Source: Accumulibacter sp. (lineage in GTDB: Bacteria > Pseudomonadota > Gammaproteobacteria > Burkholderiales > Rhodocyclaceae). From it: a DNA stretch of 52,529 nucleotides. A model generated the notes under the pieces. It saw nothing but the letters and a program-made list of their open reading frames with translations, did no database searches and was not told the DNA's origin. The stretch lies in NCBI GenBank assembly GCA_017302455.1, contig JAFLDO010000033.1:1-52529 (forward strand), read 5' to 3'. Positions within the stretch are counted from its first letter, which is position 1. Each line of letters starts with the position of its first letter. Of this stretch, positions 26,844 to 35,469 are shown piece after piece. The position numbers and the translations under genes are program-made.

Positions 26844-27720
26844 CTTTCGCGGAGACCAGGCGGCCGGGTTGCGCCGCCTTTTCGGCTGTCCGAGAGTACC
26901 TATCGTGACCTTTGCCGCGGGCAGTATCGGCGTCGGCAAGAGCGTGACGGTGGCCAACCTGGCCGCGGCGCTGGCTGCTCAGGGTCGGGAAGTCCTGGTG
27001 CTCGATGAGAACGCCGATGACAACATCGCCGCCTGCTTTGGCGTTGTCGCTTGCGGTGATTTGCAGGAGGTGATTGACCGCGAGCGATCGCTGGCGGAAG
27101 TGATCGTCTCGCTGGCGCCACGGATCAGTCTCTTGCCGGCGGTGCGCGCTGTCAGGCAACTCGCCCGGTTGGACGCCAGCCAGCAGCGGATCCTGCTCGA
27201 CTGTCTCAGCGACATCGGGCGGCCGGCCGATGTCGTCCTGGTCGACGCGTCGCCTGATCATCCACTGGGTTTCTCGCCGCTCGGTCTTGCCACACACGAG
27301 ACCGTTGTCGTCGTCGAACCCAACGTTGCGGCAATCACCGAAGCCTACGCGCTCATCAAGAAGGTCAGCCTGGGCTATTCGCGCAGACACTTCCGCCTCC
27401 TGGTGAACAAGGCCCGGGCCAGCGTCGAGGCGAAGGCGATACATGACAACATGGCACAGGTGGCCCGCAGCCGCGGCCTTGCCCGTCTGGACTACGCGGG
27501 CTGCGTGCCGATCGACGAGCATCTGCGCCATGCCTCAAGGCTGTGCCAGCCGGTTGCCGGGTTGTTTCCGGATTCGCCGGCAGCGCAGGCCTATCAGGCG
27601 CTAGCCACCGATCTGCTGGGCTGGCCAACGGCCGACGACGATGTCGGTGGGCTCGAACATTTCATGCAACAACTGCTACACTTGAGCCAACACATAGATC
27701 CGACCGCTATCTACGCCTGA
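26836..27720 (+). CDS. flhG: FlhG/FleN, MinD-like regulator of flagellar number
   Basis: This 294-residue ParA/MinD-type ATPase has a P-loop GSIGVGKS at 29-36 and LVDASPDHP in the Walker B region. It limits flagellar number, acting with FlhF and, in polar flagellates, on the master activator FleQ. The start is a GTG at 26836 with GGGAGG upstream, overlapping flhF by 8 bp. Only 17 bp separate its stop from the fliA ATG. The C-terminal membrane-targeting helix is plausible but not distinct. Confidence 0.92.
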   Translation: MADFRGDQAAGLRRLFGCPRVPIVTFAAGSIGVGKSVTVANLAAALAAQGREVLVLDENADDNIAACFGVVACGDLQEVIDRERSLAEVIVSLAPRISLLPAVRAVRQLARLDASQQRILLDCLSDIGRPADVVLVDASPDHPLGFSPLGLATHETVVVVEPNVAAITEAYALIKKVSLGYSRRHFRLLVNKARASVEAKAIHDNMAQVARSRGLARLDYAGCVPIDEHLRHASRLCQPVAGLFPDSPAAQAYQALATDLLGWPTADDDVGGLEHFMQQLLHLSQHIDPTAIYA

Positions 27721-27737
27721 TAGCCACACCCATACGA

Positions 27738-28484
27738 ATGTATAACGCTGCTGGTCAGCTCAACAGGGATCAGCTGGTCCAGCACTTCGTTCCGCTGGTC
27801 AAGCGCATCGCCTGCCATCTGATGGCTCGCCTGCCGGCCAGCGTCCAGGTTGACGACCTGATTCAGAATGGAATGCTCGGGCTGCTTGACGCCATCAGCC
27901 GCTTCGAGGCGACGATGGGCGCGCAGTTCGAAGCCTATGCGGCGCAAAGAGTGCGCGGTGCGATGCTTGACGGCCTGCGTGAGAACGACTGGTTGCCGCG
28001 CAGCCTGCGGAGCGATTGTCGGCGAATCGAGGTTGCCATTGCCCGACTCGAACAGGAACATGGCCGTGCGCCAACCGAGAAGGAGCTCGCGGATTCGCTG
28101 GGGATGGCGCTTGCCGACTATCAGAAGATGCTGCAGGATGCGCGGGGTCATCAACTCGTCTATCTCGAAGACATGGTTGCCGAGCGCGGCGAGGATTTCC
28201 TCGAGCGGCATCTCGTCGACGCCGATGCCGATCCTTCCAAACTGCTCGAGGAGGAGACCTTCCGCCGCTTGTTGGTGCAGGCGATCGATGGCCTGCCGGA
28301 GCGTGAGAGGTTGCTGATGGCGCTCTATTACGAGCAGGACCTCAACATGCGCGAGATCGGCGAGGTGATGGGGGTCACGGAATCACGCGTCTGCCAGTTG
28401 CACAGTCAGGTCGTGCTGCGGCTGCGGGCCCGCTTGTTTGGCGCTGATCAAGAGAAGAAGGCGAAACGCGAGACCCATGGATAG
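27738..28484 (+). CDS. fliA: FliA, sigma-28 factor for late flagellar genes
   Basis: This 248-residue sigma-70-family factor lacks region 1. Region 2 is at about 15-90 (HFVPLVKRIACHL ... DLIQNGMLGLLDAISRF), region 3 lies in the middle, and region 4 is at the end (LPERERLLMALYYEQDLNMREIGEVMGV). It reads TAAA-N15-GCCGATAA promoters, several of which occur in this window, and is held by FlgM. I chose the ATG at 27738. A longer frame reaching into flhG has no support. The motC start overlaps its last 8 bases. Confidence 0.96.
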   Translation: MYNAAGQLNRDQLVQHFVPLVKRIACHLMARLPASVQVDDLIQNGMLGLLDAISRFEATMGAQFEAYAAQRVRGAMLDGLRENDWLPRSLRSDCRRIEVAIARLEQEHGRAPTEKELADSLGMALADYQKMLQDARGHQLVYLEDMVAERGEDFLERHLVDADADPSKLLEEETFRRLLVQAIDGLPERERLLMALYYEQDLNMREIGEVMGVTESRVCQLHSQVVLRLRARLFGADQEKKAKRETHG

Positions 28485-29217
28485 GATCAGCGTGCTTGGG
28501 CTGCTCATCGGCTTTCTGGCCATCGTTGGTGGCCAGCTCCTCGAGGGCGGCCATGTCGGATCACTGTCGCAGCCGACGGCGTTGCTGATCGTCGTTGGCG
28601 GTACCCTTGGCGCAGTCATGTTGCAGAGCCCGTATGCCACTTTCGTGCGCGGCATGCGGATGGTGAAGTGGGTCTGGTATCCCCCGGTCGTCAATCACCT
28701 GCAGCTGATTCAGCAGGTTTCCAGCTGGAGTCAGGTGTCGCGCCGCGAGGGCCTGCTGGCCCTCGACGCGATCGTCAACGAGCTGAAGGACGAGTTCATC
28801 CGCAAGGGCCTGCAACTGCTGGTGGATGGGGCTGAGCCGGAAAGGCTGCGGGAGGTTCTCGAGGTCGAGATCAGCACCTTCGAAGAGGAAATGAAGCTGT
28901 CGGCAAGAATCTGGGAAGCCGCAGGGGGATATTCGCCGACCATCGGCATTCTCGGCGCCGTCATGGGATTGATCCACGTGATGGAGAACCTCTCCGATCC
29001 GTCGAAACTCGGTGCCGGCATCGCGGTCGCGTTTGTGGCGACGATCTATGGCGTGGGCTTGGCCAATCTGGTCTATCTGCCGATGGCCAACAAGCTGAAG
29101 ACGCACATCAATCGCCTCGTCGTGCAGCGCGAGATGATTGTCGACGGGCTGGTGGGTATCGCCAACGGCGACAACCCACGGATCATCGAGAGTCGTCTCC
29201 GGGGTTATATCTTCTAA
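28477..29217 (+). CDS. motC: MotC, flagellar motor stator (MotA family)
   Basis: This 246-residue stator subunit has four membrane helices and the cytoplasmic block with conserved Arg/Glu residues that push on FliG. It matches the shorter MotC type rather than the ~295-residue MotA, and its partner below is MotD-like. The start ATG at 28477 lies inside the last codons of fliA, so the stator is translationally coupled to sigma-28. The proline-containing segment GGYSPTIGILGAVMGL is typical of the ion-channel helix. Confidence 0.93.
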   Translation: MDRISVLGLLIGFLAIVGGQLLEGGHVGSLSQPTALLIVVGGTLGAVMLQSPYATFVRGMRMVKWVWYPPVVNHLQLIQQVSSWSQVSRREGLLALDAIVNELKDEFIRKGLQLLVDGAEPERLREVLEVEISTFEEEMKLSARIWEAAGGYSPTIGILGAVMGLIHVMENLSDPSKLGAGIAVAFVATIYGVGLANLVYLPMANKLKTHINRLVVQREMIVDGLVGIANGDNPRIIESRLRGYIF

Positions 29218-29220
29218 TCG

Positions 29221-30051
29221 ATGGCACGTCGAAAGCGCGCAGAGGAGCATGACAACCACGAGCGCTGGCTCGTCTCGTATGCGGATTTCATCACCCTTCT
29301 GTTTGCCTTCTTCGTTGTGATGTACGCGCTTTCTTCTGTCAATGAGGGCAAGTACCGGATTCTCAGCAGTTCCATGGTCAGCGCCTTCCGCAACGTTCCG
29401 GTCAACAGCTCCGGGCAAACCCCGATGGTCGTGCCGACGCCCGCTTCGGTGACCAAGGCGAGTCTGGCGAGCAAGGCGCAGGAAGCAGTCAAGCAGAAGC
29501 AGCGCGAGAAGATGCGCAATGTCGCCAAGGAGATTCTTGAAGTCATGGCGCCGCTCATCGAGCAGGGGAAGGTGCGTGTGCTCGAAACCAGTCGCGGCGT
29601 CACCATCGAGATCAACGACAGCATCCTGTTCTCGCCGGGGCAGGCCGTGCTTCAGCCACAGCTCATCAAGGCCATGCAGTCGGTGGCGGAGGTGCTCGTC
29701 GCCGCAGACTTCCCGATCACCATTGAGGGACATACGGACAACGTCCCGATCAAGAATACGCAATTCCCTTCGAACTGGGAACTCTCGGCAGTGCGCGCGA
29801 CCACGGTACTGCGCCTCTTTGCGGATGCGGGGATTGCTGCTGGACGCCTGACGGCGATCGGCTACGCCGACACCCGGCCGGTGGAGCCCAATCTGCTGGC
29901 TGACGGGCGGGCACGCAACCGGCGGGTCAGCATTCTGATCGACTCGGCTATTCCGGAGAAGGGCACCGAGGTCAATCTCCAGGGTCAGGCCGGCGTGCCC
30001 GGCGAAGCGCGCGCTGCAGGCGGGGAGGCAGCTGCAGCTTCTCCGCGGTAG
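29221..30051 (+). CDS. motD: MotD, flagellar motor stator (MotB family)
   Basis: This 276-residue partner of MotC has a single membrane helix (about 20-42) with the proton-binding Asp in WLVSYADFITLLFAFFVVMY. A linker and plug region follow, then a C-terminal OmpA-like peptidoglycan-binding domain (about 130-255; TIEGHTDNVPI). It anchors the stator to the wall. The N-terminus ARRKRAEEHDNHERW matches the MotD type of pseudomonads. It starts 3 bp after motC and ends the run, converging on flgN. Confidence 0.94.
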   Translation: MARRKRAEEHDNHERWLVSYADFITLLFAFFVVMYALSSVNEGKYRILSSSMVSAFRNVPVNSSGQTPMVVPTPASVTKASLASKAQEAVKQKQREKMRNVAKEILEVMAPLIEQGKVRVLETSRGVTIEINDSILFSPGQAVLQPQLIKAMQSVAEVLVAADFPITIEGHTDNVPIKNTQFPSNWELSAVRATTVLRLFADAGIAAGRLTAIGYADTRPVEPNLLADGRARNRRVSILIDSAIPEKGTEVNLQGQAGVPGEARAAGGEAAAASPR

Positions 30052-30057
30052 ACTGGG

Positions 30058-30534
30058 CTACGCGCTGTCGCTGATGCGGCGACCGCTAGCTGGGGTGTTT
30101 TGCCCGTCCGGGCCGTAAAGAGTGAGCGAGGCGTTGCTGCCGAGCAGTGCTTCCAGCGCCTGCGCGTTGTGCTGCATGCGGATCTGGATGAGTTCGCCAT
30201 TTGCACGATTGACCTCGTGTGCTTGGCCGGCAAGCGACATCAGCAAGTTCCAGGCATCCCGGGCCCGGGTTTCCGAGGGGTGAACTGCCAACCAGGCGTC
30301 GATTCCGCGTCGATCCGCTGGCAAGCCGGCGGCGGCGAGCGCCTCGGTGCGCCCACTGCCGAGCGCCGTGATCTGTGCAGCGAGCTCGTTTTTCTGGCGT
30401 GCAAGGTCAATGAGTTCATCGACCTCGCCCTTGACCAGCAGGTCCTGTTCGAGTTCGAGGAGAGCGAGAAAACGCTGTACCGCAGTGACTTCGGCTTCGA
30501 CTGCGTGCACCAACTCGAGGGTTGCTGCGGCCAT
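30058..30534 (-). CDS. flgN: FlgN, export chaperone for FlgK/FlgL
   Basis: This 158-residue, largely helical cytoplasmic protein fits the FlgN family. The first helix EAEVTAVQRFLALLELEQDLLVKGEVDELIDL and a long second helix pair are typical. It guards the hook-filament junction proteins encoded at 39178-42574 before export. It is last in flgA-flgM-flgN, 14 bp after flgM, and should be co-expressed with flgM from the sigma-28 promoter at 30865. Confidence 0.88.
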   Translation of the reverse strand: MAAATLELVHAVEAEVTAVQRFLALLELEQDLLVKGEVDELIDLARQKNELAAQITALGSGRTEALAAAGLPADRRGIDAWLAVHPSETRARDAWNLLMSLAGQAHEVNRANGELIQIRMQHNAQALEALLGSNASLTLYGPDGQNTPASGRRISDSA

Positions 30535-30548
30535 CCGGCTTCCGGGAA

Positions 30549-30830
30549 TCAGGCTTGCCGCTGAGAATCGACGAGTTCGCTGGCCGAACTGATCAGGCGG
30601 TCAGCGATTGCCTCGGGATTGATCGTGAAGCGACCTTCGGCGATCGCCTGCTTGATTTCCGAAACGCGGGCAGCGTCGAAAGACGCGACATCCCCGCTGC
30701 CCTGCAATTGCGCGGCAAGCTCACTCAGATGAACCTCTGCGGCAGCGCCAGCCGCCGGTTTGGCGACGGTCGTGCGTGGGCGCGCCTCACCGATCGTGCT
30801 GGCAGTGCTGGTTGTGCTTTCGATCTTCAC
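30549..30830 (-). CDS. flgM: FlgM, anti-sigma-28 factor
   Basis: This 93-residue protein has a disordered Ala/Thr-rich N-terminal half and helices in the C-terminal half (RVSEIKQAIAEGRFTINPEAIADRLI) that bind FliA. It is exported when the hook is complete, freeing sigma-28. Length and composition are normal. A good sigma-28 promoter precedes it, giving feedback control, and it also lies downstream of flgA. Confidence 0.93.
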   Translation of the reverse strand: MKIESTTSTASTIGEARPRTTVAKPAAGAAAEVHLSELAAQLQGSGDVASFDAARVSEIKQAIAEGRFTINPEAIADRLISSASELVDSQRQA

Positions 30831-30864
30831 GGTTGTGCCCCTTCAACGTTTGTACTCAATCTCT

Positions 30865-30891
30865 GTATCGGCATGCAGCAGAGGAACTTTA
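30865..30891 (-). promoter_or_regulatory. Sigma-28 (FliA) promoter of flgM-flgN
   Basis: Read on the minus strand, TAAA (30891-30888) is followed after exactly 15 bases by GCCGATAC (30872-30865). It differs from the sigma-28 consensus only at the last base. It lies between the flgA stop and the flgM start, 35 bp before the ATG. Confidence 0.85.
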
Positions 30892-30921
30892 GCATTTTTT
30901 TGCCGCCCGACGGAATGCGCG

Positions 30922-31626
30922 TCAGTACGTCACCTCAACGATGCCCAGGCCCCGCGCGACACCGCTGACGACCTGTCCGGAAGCCGTGCGAACTTGTGCC
31001 ACCTGGCCCTCGGAGGCGTTGTTCAAGGCCTTGCCCTCGTTGCTGACGGTGAAGCCGGTACCTGTCGACACCAGTTTGACGCTTTGCCCTTGCTGAACGG
31101 ACCACGGAGCGATCAGCAGATCGCCCCGCAATGGCTGGCCTGCGGCGACGCTGCTCCGCACTGTCTTGCCTCTCGCCTGTGCCGGGTCGGTCAGGACGCC
31201 CGCCGGCAGGGCCCCGAGGTCTCCGCCCTGCATGAGCACGTCGCTGTCGGCGACGATCTGGCCGGCGGTGAGTTGGCGTGCGGTGAGCAGGTAGGTTCCG
31301 GCGACCCTGACCTGTACGGGCACATACACGGTCCACGGAGTCGGGCCCAGGCAGCGGATGCCGACGGTCGTCTTTCCCCACAGCCGGCTGCCGACAGGCA
31401 GGAACGGCTCGAAGGCGCTGCACGGTCCGCGTTTGGCGAACTGGTCGAGCGGGCCGACGCTGTAACTTACCTTGCCCGGCAAGCCCTGGGTCTGGCTGGT
31501 CAGGTACTGATCCAAAGCCACGGCCAGGGATGGTTCGGCAACAGCGCTGTGGGTGACGGCTGCCAGCAGCGCACAGAGCAGGTGCGGGAGTTTGCTCAGG
31601 GGGCTGATCCGGTTTCGAGTACTCAT
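30922..31626 (-). CDS. flgA: FlgA, periplasmic P-ring assembly chaperone
   Basis: This 234-residue protein has a signal peptide (cut near ...HSAVA). The C-terminal SAF-like domain includes LLTARQLTAGQIVADSDV and GKTVRSSVAAGQPLRGD. It helps FlgI assemble the P ring. The start is the ATG at 31626, where the signal peptide begins. Longer open frames upstream run into flgB and are not used. It is divergent from flgB; its own promoter was not identified in the 258-bp gap. Confidence 0.93.
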   Translation of the reverse strand: MSTRNRISPLSKLPHLLCALLAAVTHSAVAEPSLAVALDQYLTSQTQGLPGKVSYSVGPLDQFAKRGPCSAFEPFLPVGSRLWGKTTVGIRCLGPTPWTVYVPVQVRVAGTYLLTARQLTAGQIVADSDVLMQGGDLGALPAGVLTDPAQARGKTVRSSVAAGQPLRGDLLIAPWSVQQGQSVKLVSTGTGFTVSNEGKALNNASEGQVAQVRTASGQVVSGVARGLGIVEVTY

Positions 31627-31752
31627 CCTCGCATTCTGCCTGATTGCGGTCCCATCGCGAAGACTGCCGGCCCGCTTCGCTCGTTGCAGGCAGCGGCCAG
31701 ACCGGGGACCTTGGTCGGGCGACGAGCTGGACTGTCGGCCGCCCGGCAAGAT

Positions 31753-31770
31753 TTGCCGGCAATCCGGCAA
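31753..31770. promoter_or_regulatory. Inverted repeat, probable activator site upstream of flgB
   Basis: TTGCCGG (31753-31759) and CCGGCAA (31764-31770) form a perfect 7-bp dyad with a 4-base spacer. A third half-site, CCGGCAAG, lies a few bases to the left at about 31743. The centre is about 98 bp upstream of the expected start point of the sigma-54 promoter, a usual distance for an enhancer-binding protein. Confidence 0.5.
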
Positions 31771-31832
31771 GTGACGGCCCTGCGCGCTGGCGATTTGCGA
31801 CCGAAGGCTTGCCGGAAGCTGTTTTCTGGGTG

Positions 31833-31848
31833 TGGCACGCCAATTGCT
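31833..31848 (+). promoter_or_regulatory. Sigma-54 promoter of the flgB operon
   Basis: TGGCACGCCAATTGCT matches the -24/-12 consensus perfectly, with GG (31834-31835) and GC (31846-31847) separated by 10 bases. Transcription should start near 31859, 26 bp before flgB. An enhancer-binding activator (FleQ/FlrC type) is required but is not encoded in the window. Confidence 0.95.
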
Positions 31849-31884
31849 TCGGTATCGCACATCCGAACTGCAGGTGAGGTCCCC

Positions 31885-32295
31885 ATGGTCAGCATGCTTG
31901 ACAGCGCGTTGTCGTTCCAGCAACAGGCGTTGACGCTTCGTGCCCATCGCCAGCAGGTGTTGGCGGCGAACATTGCCAACGCCGATACGCCGAATTACCG
32001 GGCGCGGGATTTCGATTTCGCAGCGGCGCTGCAGAATGCGGTCAGCGGCCGGAGTCAGGGCCAATGCGGGCTGACACTTGCCACCACCGCCGCAGGCCAT
32101 CTGCCGGGTGACGCAGAGTTGGGGCAGATAGCCCTGAAGTATCGTCAGCCTGCGCAAGCCAGTGCCGATGGCAACAGCGTCGAGATGGACGTCGAACGCG
32201 CACAGTTCGCTGAGAATGCGTTCTTCTACGAGACGGGAACGACGTTTCTCACCGCGCAGATCCGAACGATGCTGACGGCACTGCAGGGGCAATAG
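31885..32295 (+). CDS. flgB: FlgB, proximal rod protein
   Basis: This 136-residue rod protein of the flg operon has the N-terminal motif [17 protein letters not shown] shared by axial proteins. It links the MS-ring side of the rod to FlgC. The ATG at 31885 is chosen because AGGTGAGGT precedes it; an in-frame ATG lies three codons on. It is the first gene behind the perfect sigma-54 promoter. flgC follows after 2 bp. Confidence 0.95.
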   Translation: MVSMLDSALSFQQQALTLRAHRQQVLAANIANADTPNYRARDFDFAAALQNAVSGRSQGQCGLTLATTAAGHLPGDAELGQIALKYRQPAQASADGNSVEMDVERAQFAENAFFYETGTTFLTAQIRTMLTALQGQ

Positions 32296-32297
32296 CG

Positions 32298-32702
32298 GTG
32301 AGCATTCTCAACGCCTTTCAGGTCGCCGGCAGCGCTCTGACCGCGCAGTCGCTGCGCCTCAACGCGGTGGCCAGCAATCTTGCGAACGCCGACAGCGTGG
32401 TCGGTTCAGACGGCAAGCCGTATCGCGCCAAGCAGGTGGTGTTTGTCGCCACCCCGATGGGCAGTCCTGCCGCAGAAGGCGTACGGGTCAAGCAGGTCGT
32501 TGAGGACAGTAGTCCGGGGCGGCGGGTGTATGACCCGCGCAACCCGGCGGCCGACGACCGAGGGTACGTGACGATGCCCAACGTCAATGTGGTGGACGAG
32601 ATGACCAACATGATCTCGGCCTCTCGTTCGTACCAGACCAACGTCGAAGTGATGAACACCGCCAAGCAACTGCTGCTCAAGACGCTGACGCTTGGCCAGT
32701 AG
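32298..32702 (+). CDS. flgC: FlgC, proximal rod protein
   Basis: This 134-residue axial rod protein has the N-terminal block [15 protein letters not shown] and the C-terminal block [30 protein letters not shown], which form the coiled-coil core of rod subunits. The start is a GTG, 2 bp after the flgB stop. The length is normal. Confidence 0.96.
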   Translation: MSILNAFQVAGSALTAQSLRLNAVASNLANADSVVGSDGKPYRAKQVVFVATPMGSPAAEGVRVKQVVEDSSPGRRVYDPRNPAADDRGYVTMPNVNVVDEMTNMISASRSYQTNVEVMNTAKQLLLKTLTLGQ

Positions 32703-32722
32703 GCATACTCAAGGAGCGACTC

Positions 32723-33400
32723 ATGGCAACCGTAGGAGCAACCTCTTCAGCCAGCGACGTTTTCGCCTTGCTCAACAGCAAATCTGGCGCGAGCGACGCG
32801 ATGTCGACCAGTGAGGAAGTGCAGAACCGCTTCCTCAAGCTACTGGTGACACAGCTCAAGAATCAGGATCCACTCAACCCGCTGGATAACGCCGCAGTCA
32901 CCAGCCAGATCTCGCAGATCAGTACCGTGACCGGAATCGAGAAACTGAACACGACGCTCGAGACTTTGCTCAACACCTTCAACGACGGGCAGTCGATGCA
33001 GGCGGCGGGGCTGCTCGGCAAGAGCGTCCTCGTGGCAGGTTCGCAGCTCGCTTTGACTGGCGGCAGGGCGAGCGGCGGTGTGAATCTCGGCGGGCCCGCC
33101 GACAGTGTCAAGCTGTCGATCATGGATGCGGCGGGCAGGGTAGTGCAGAGTCAGGAACTGGGCGGGCATGAGGCGGGCAACTTCAGTTTCGTCTGGGATG
33201 GCAAGAGCGATTCCGGCGCGGCGGTGCCTGACGGCAAGTACAGTTTCGTGGTCAACGCCGTGCGCGGTGGTGACAAGGTGCCGGCCGAGACACTTCAGGT
33301 TGGCACGGTTTCTGCTTTGGTAAGAGACAAGAATCAGTTCCAGCTTGACCTCGGTGTGCTGGGTAGAGTGGATTTCGACAAGGTGCAGCAGATTCTCTAG
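32723..33400 (+). CDS. flgD: FlgD, hook-capping scaffold
   Basis: This 225-residue protein caps the growing hook. The N-terminal export region has the QNRFLKLLVTQLKNQDPLNP block (about 32-51). The C-terminal part has the FlgD-specific FLN-like domain (VWDGKSDSGAAVPDGKYSF), as in other betaproteobacteria. An AAGGAG sequence precedes the ATG. It lies between flgC (20 bp) and flgE (14 bp). Confidence 0.95.
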   Translation: MATVGATSSASDVFALLNSKSGASDAMSTSEEVQNRFLKLLVTQLKNQDPLNPLDNAAVTSQISQISTVTGIEKLNTTLETLLNTFNDGQSMQAAGLLGKSVLVAGSQLALTGGRASGGVNLGGPADSVKLSIMDAAGRVVQSQELGGHEAGNFSFVWDGKSDSGAAVPDGKYSFVVNAVRGGDKVPAETLQVGTVSALVRDKNQFQLDLGVLGRVDFDKVQQIL

Positions 33401-33414
33401 GGATAGGGGCAGGC

Positions 33415-34668
33415 ATGAGTTTCCAACAGGGTTTGAGCGGCCTCAGCGCCGCGGCGACGGCGCTGAACGTGATCGGCAACAATGTGGCCAACGCCAGCAC
33501 GGTCGGTTTCAAGGGCGCGAACGCGCATTTTGCGGATGTCTTCGCGTCTTCGCTGGGTATCGTCGGTGCCTCCCAGGTCGGGATCGGCGTGGGCGTTTCG
33601 TCGATCCAGCAGCAGTTCACCCAGGGTAACCTGACGACAACCAACAATGGCCTCGATCTGGCACTCAACGGCGGCGGTTTCTTTCGCATGAGCGACGATG
33701 GGGCCATCACGTATACCCGCAACGGTCAGTTTCACATTGACAAAGAGGGGTACGTGATCAACGACCTCAACCTTCGCCTGACTGGATACCCAGCCGATGC
33801 GCTGGGAGCCATCTCACCTTCCAGTCCCGTGGAACTGCAACTGTCTGCCAATCAGATTCCCCCGCGGGCGACGAGCGATCCGCTGTCGGGAAACCTCACG
33901 GCGGTGCTCAATCTCGACTCTCGGGACAAGGTTCCGCCGATTACGCCGTTCAACTTCGCCAATCCTGACACGTACAATTTCTCCACCGCCACCTCGGTGT
34001 ACGACACGCTGGGCGTTGCCCACAACCTGACGACTTTCTACATCCTCAATGCGCCTACCGACCCGCCGGGTGGGGAATGGACGGTCTGGGCAACACTTGA
34101 TGGAGCGGATCCCCAGGTACTGCCTGGCGGGAATCTGATCTTCGATACCTCGGGTGCACTGACGGCGGCGTCAGCCAAGCAGACGCTACCAACCTGGGCC
34201 CTGACCAGTGGGGCGGTGACGCCGTGGTCGCCAGGGCTTCTCGACTATACGGGAACAACACAGTACGGCAGCGAGTCGAGCGTCGACCGCCTGACGCAGG
34301 GAGGTTACAGCGCGGGCAGCCTCACGGGAATGGGTGTCGGCAGCGACGGTATCATTCAGGGGCGTTACAGCAATGGCCAGACGCGCAACCTCGGGCAGGT
34401 GGTTCTCGCCACGTTTGCCGATCCGAATGGCCTGAAGAATCTCGGCAACAATCAGTGGAGTTCGTCGTCGGCATCGGGTCCTGAACTGGTCGCCGCGCCG
34501 GGGTCAGGAAGCCGGGGTGTCATCCAGTCCTCCGCGATTGAGGATTCGAACGTCGACCTGACCAAGGAACTCGTCGACATGATTACCGCTCAGCGCAATT
34601 ATCAGGCCAACGCCCAGACGATCAAGACCCAGGATCAGGTCTTGCAGACCCTGGTCAACCTGCGCTAG
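33415..34668 (+). CDS. flgE: FlgE, hook protein
   Basis: This 417-residue hook subunit has the axial N-terminus (NVIGNNVANASTVGFKGANAHFADVFAS) and C-terminus (DLTKELVDMITAQRNYQANAQTIKTQDQVLQTLVNLR) that form the inner tube. The variable middle forms the outer hook domains. Length is within the usual range. It is transcribed from the flgB sigma-54 promoter. Confidence 0.96.
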   Translation: MSFQQGLSGLSAAATALNVIGNNVANASTVGFKGANAHFADVFASSLGIVGASQVGIGVGVSSIQQQFTQGNLTTTNNGLDLALNGGGFFRMSDDGAITYTRNGQFHIDKEGYVINDLNLRLTGYPADALGAISPSSPVELQLSANQIPPRATSDPLSGNLTAVLNLDSRDKVPPITPFNFANPDTYNFSTATSVYDTLGVAHNLTTFYILNAPTDPPGGEWTVWATLDGADPQVLPGGNLIFDTSGALTAASAKQTLPTWALTSGAVTPWSPGLLDYTGTTQYGSESSVDRLTQGGYSAGSLTGMGVGSDGIIQGRYSNGQTRNLGQVVLATFADPNGLKNLGNNQWSSSSASGPELVAAPGSGSRGVIQSSAIEDSNVDLTKELVDMITAQRNYQANAQTIKTQDQVLQTLVNLR

Positions 34669-34703
34669 TTGGTGTGGCCGATTGAGAGGCGCCTGGAGGC
34701 CGT

Positions 34704-35453
34704 ATGGATCGCCTGATCTACACTGCCATGAGCGGCGCCAAACAGGGCCTGCTCCTGCAGGCCGGCGTGGCGCAGAACCTGGCCAATGCCACGACCGTCG
34801 GTTACCGCGCGATGGAAAACAGGTTTCGCGCCGTGCCGATCCTCGGCTCCGGGCTGGCGACACGAGCCTTTGCCGTCGACGCGTCGGTGGCCAACGTCTT
34901 TCAGGAGGGCGCGCTGACGAGCACGGGCAGACCGCTCGACGTGGCGGTCCGCGGACAGGGCTGGATCGCCGTGCAGGGGCCGGACGGTCGCGAGGCGTAC
35001 ACACGTGCCGGCAACCTCAAGGCCGATGCGAATGGTGTGCTGCAGACCAGTTCCGGCCTTGACGTGCTGGGTGAGGGTGGGCCAATTGCGCTGCCGCCCG
35101 ACAACAATATCGCGATCGCTGCAGATGGGACGGTCTCGGCGATTCCGCGCCTCGGGGCGGGAGCAATCAACAACGTCAATGTCGTCGGCAGGATCAAGCT
35201 GGTCAATCCGCCGGAAAGCGATCTGGTACGTGGGGACGACGGACTGTTCCGCACCCGAGACGGTGTGCCGGCCGTCGCCGACGAGACCGTCACGCTGGCT
35301 CCGGAAGCCCTCGAGGGGAGCAACGTCAATTCGGTGGACGCGATGGTCCGCATGATCAGTCTGGCGCGCCAGTTCGAAATGCAGATCAAGATGCTGCAGA
35401 CGGCCGATGGTAACGCACGCGCAGCTACCCAACTGTTGACGATGAACCGCTGA
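34704..35453 (+). CDS. flgF: FlgF, proximal rod protein
   Basis: This 249-residue rod protein opens with [35 protein letters not shown]. It ends with the [26 protein letters not shown] block, the FlgF version of the axial core. GAGGCCG stands before the ATG. flgG follows after 16 bp. Confidence 0.95.
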   Translation: MDRLIYTAMSGAKQGLLLQAGVAQNLANATTVGYRAMENRFRAVPILGSGLATRAFAVDASVANVFQEGALTSTGRPLDVAVRGQGWIAVQGPDGREAYTRAGNLKADANGVLQTSSGLDVLGEGGPIALPPDNNIAIAADGTVSAIPRLGAGAINNVNVVGRIKLVNPPESDLVRGDDGLFRTRDGVPAVADETVTLAPEALEGSNVNSVDAMVRMISLARQFEMQIKMLQTADGNARAATQLLTMNR

Positions 35454-35469
35454 TGGAGACGATAACCGC

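Noticed and set aside
30760-32295. Long plus-strand frame that would extend flgB upstream across flgA
   Set aside because: flgA is well supported on the other strand. The sigma-54 promoter, ribosome-binding site and family length all place the flgB start at 31885.
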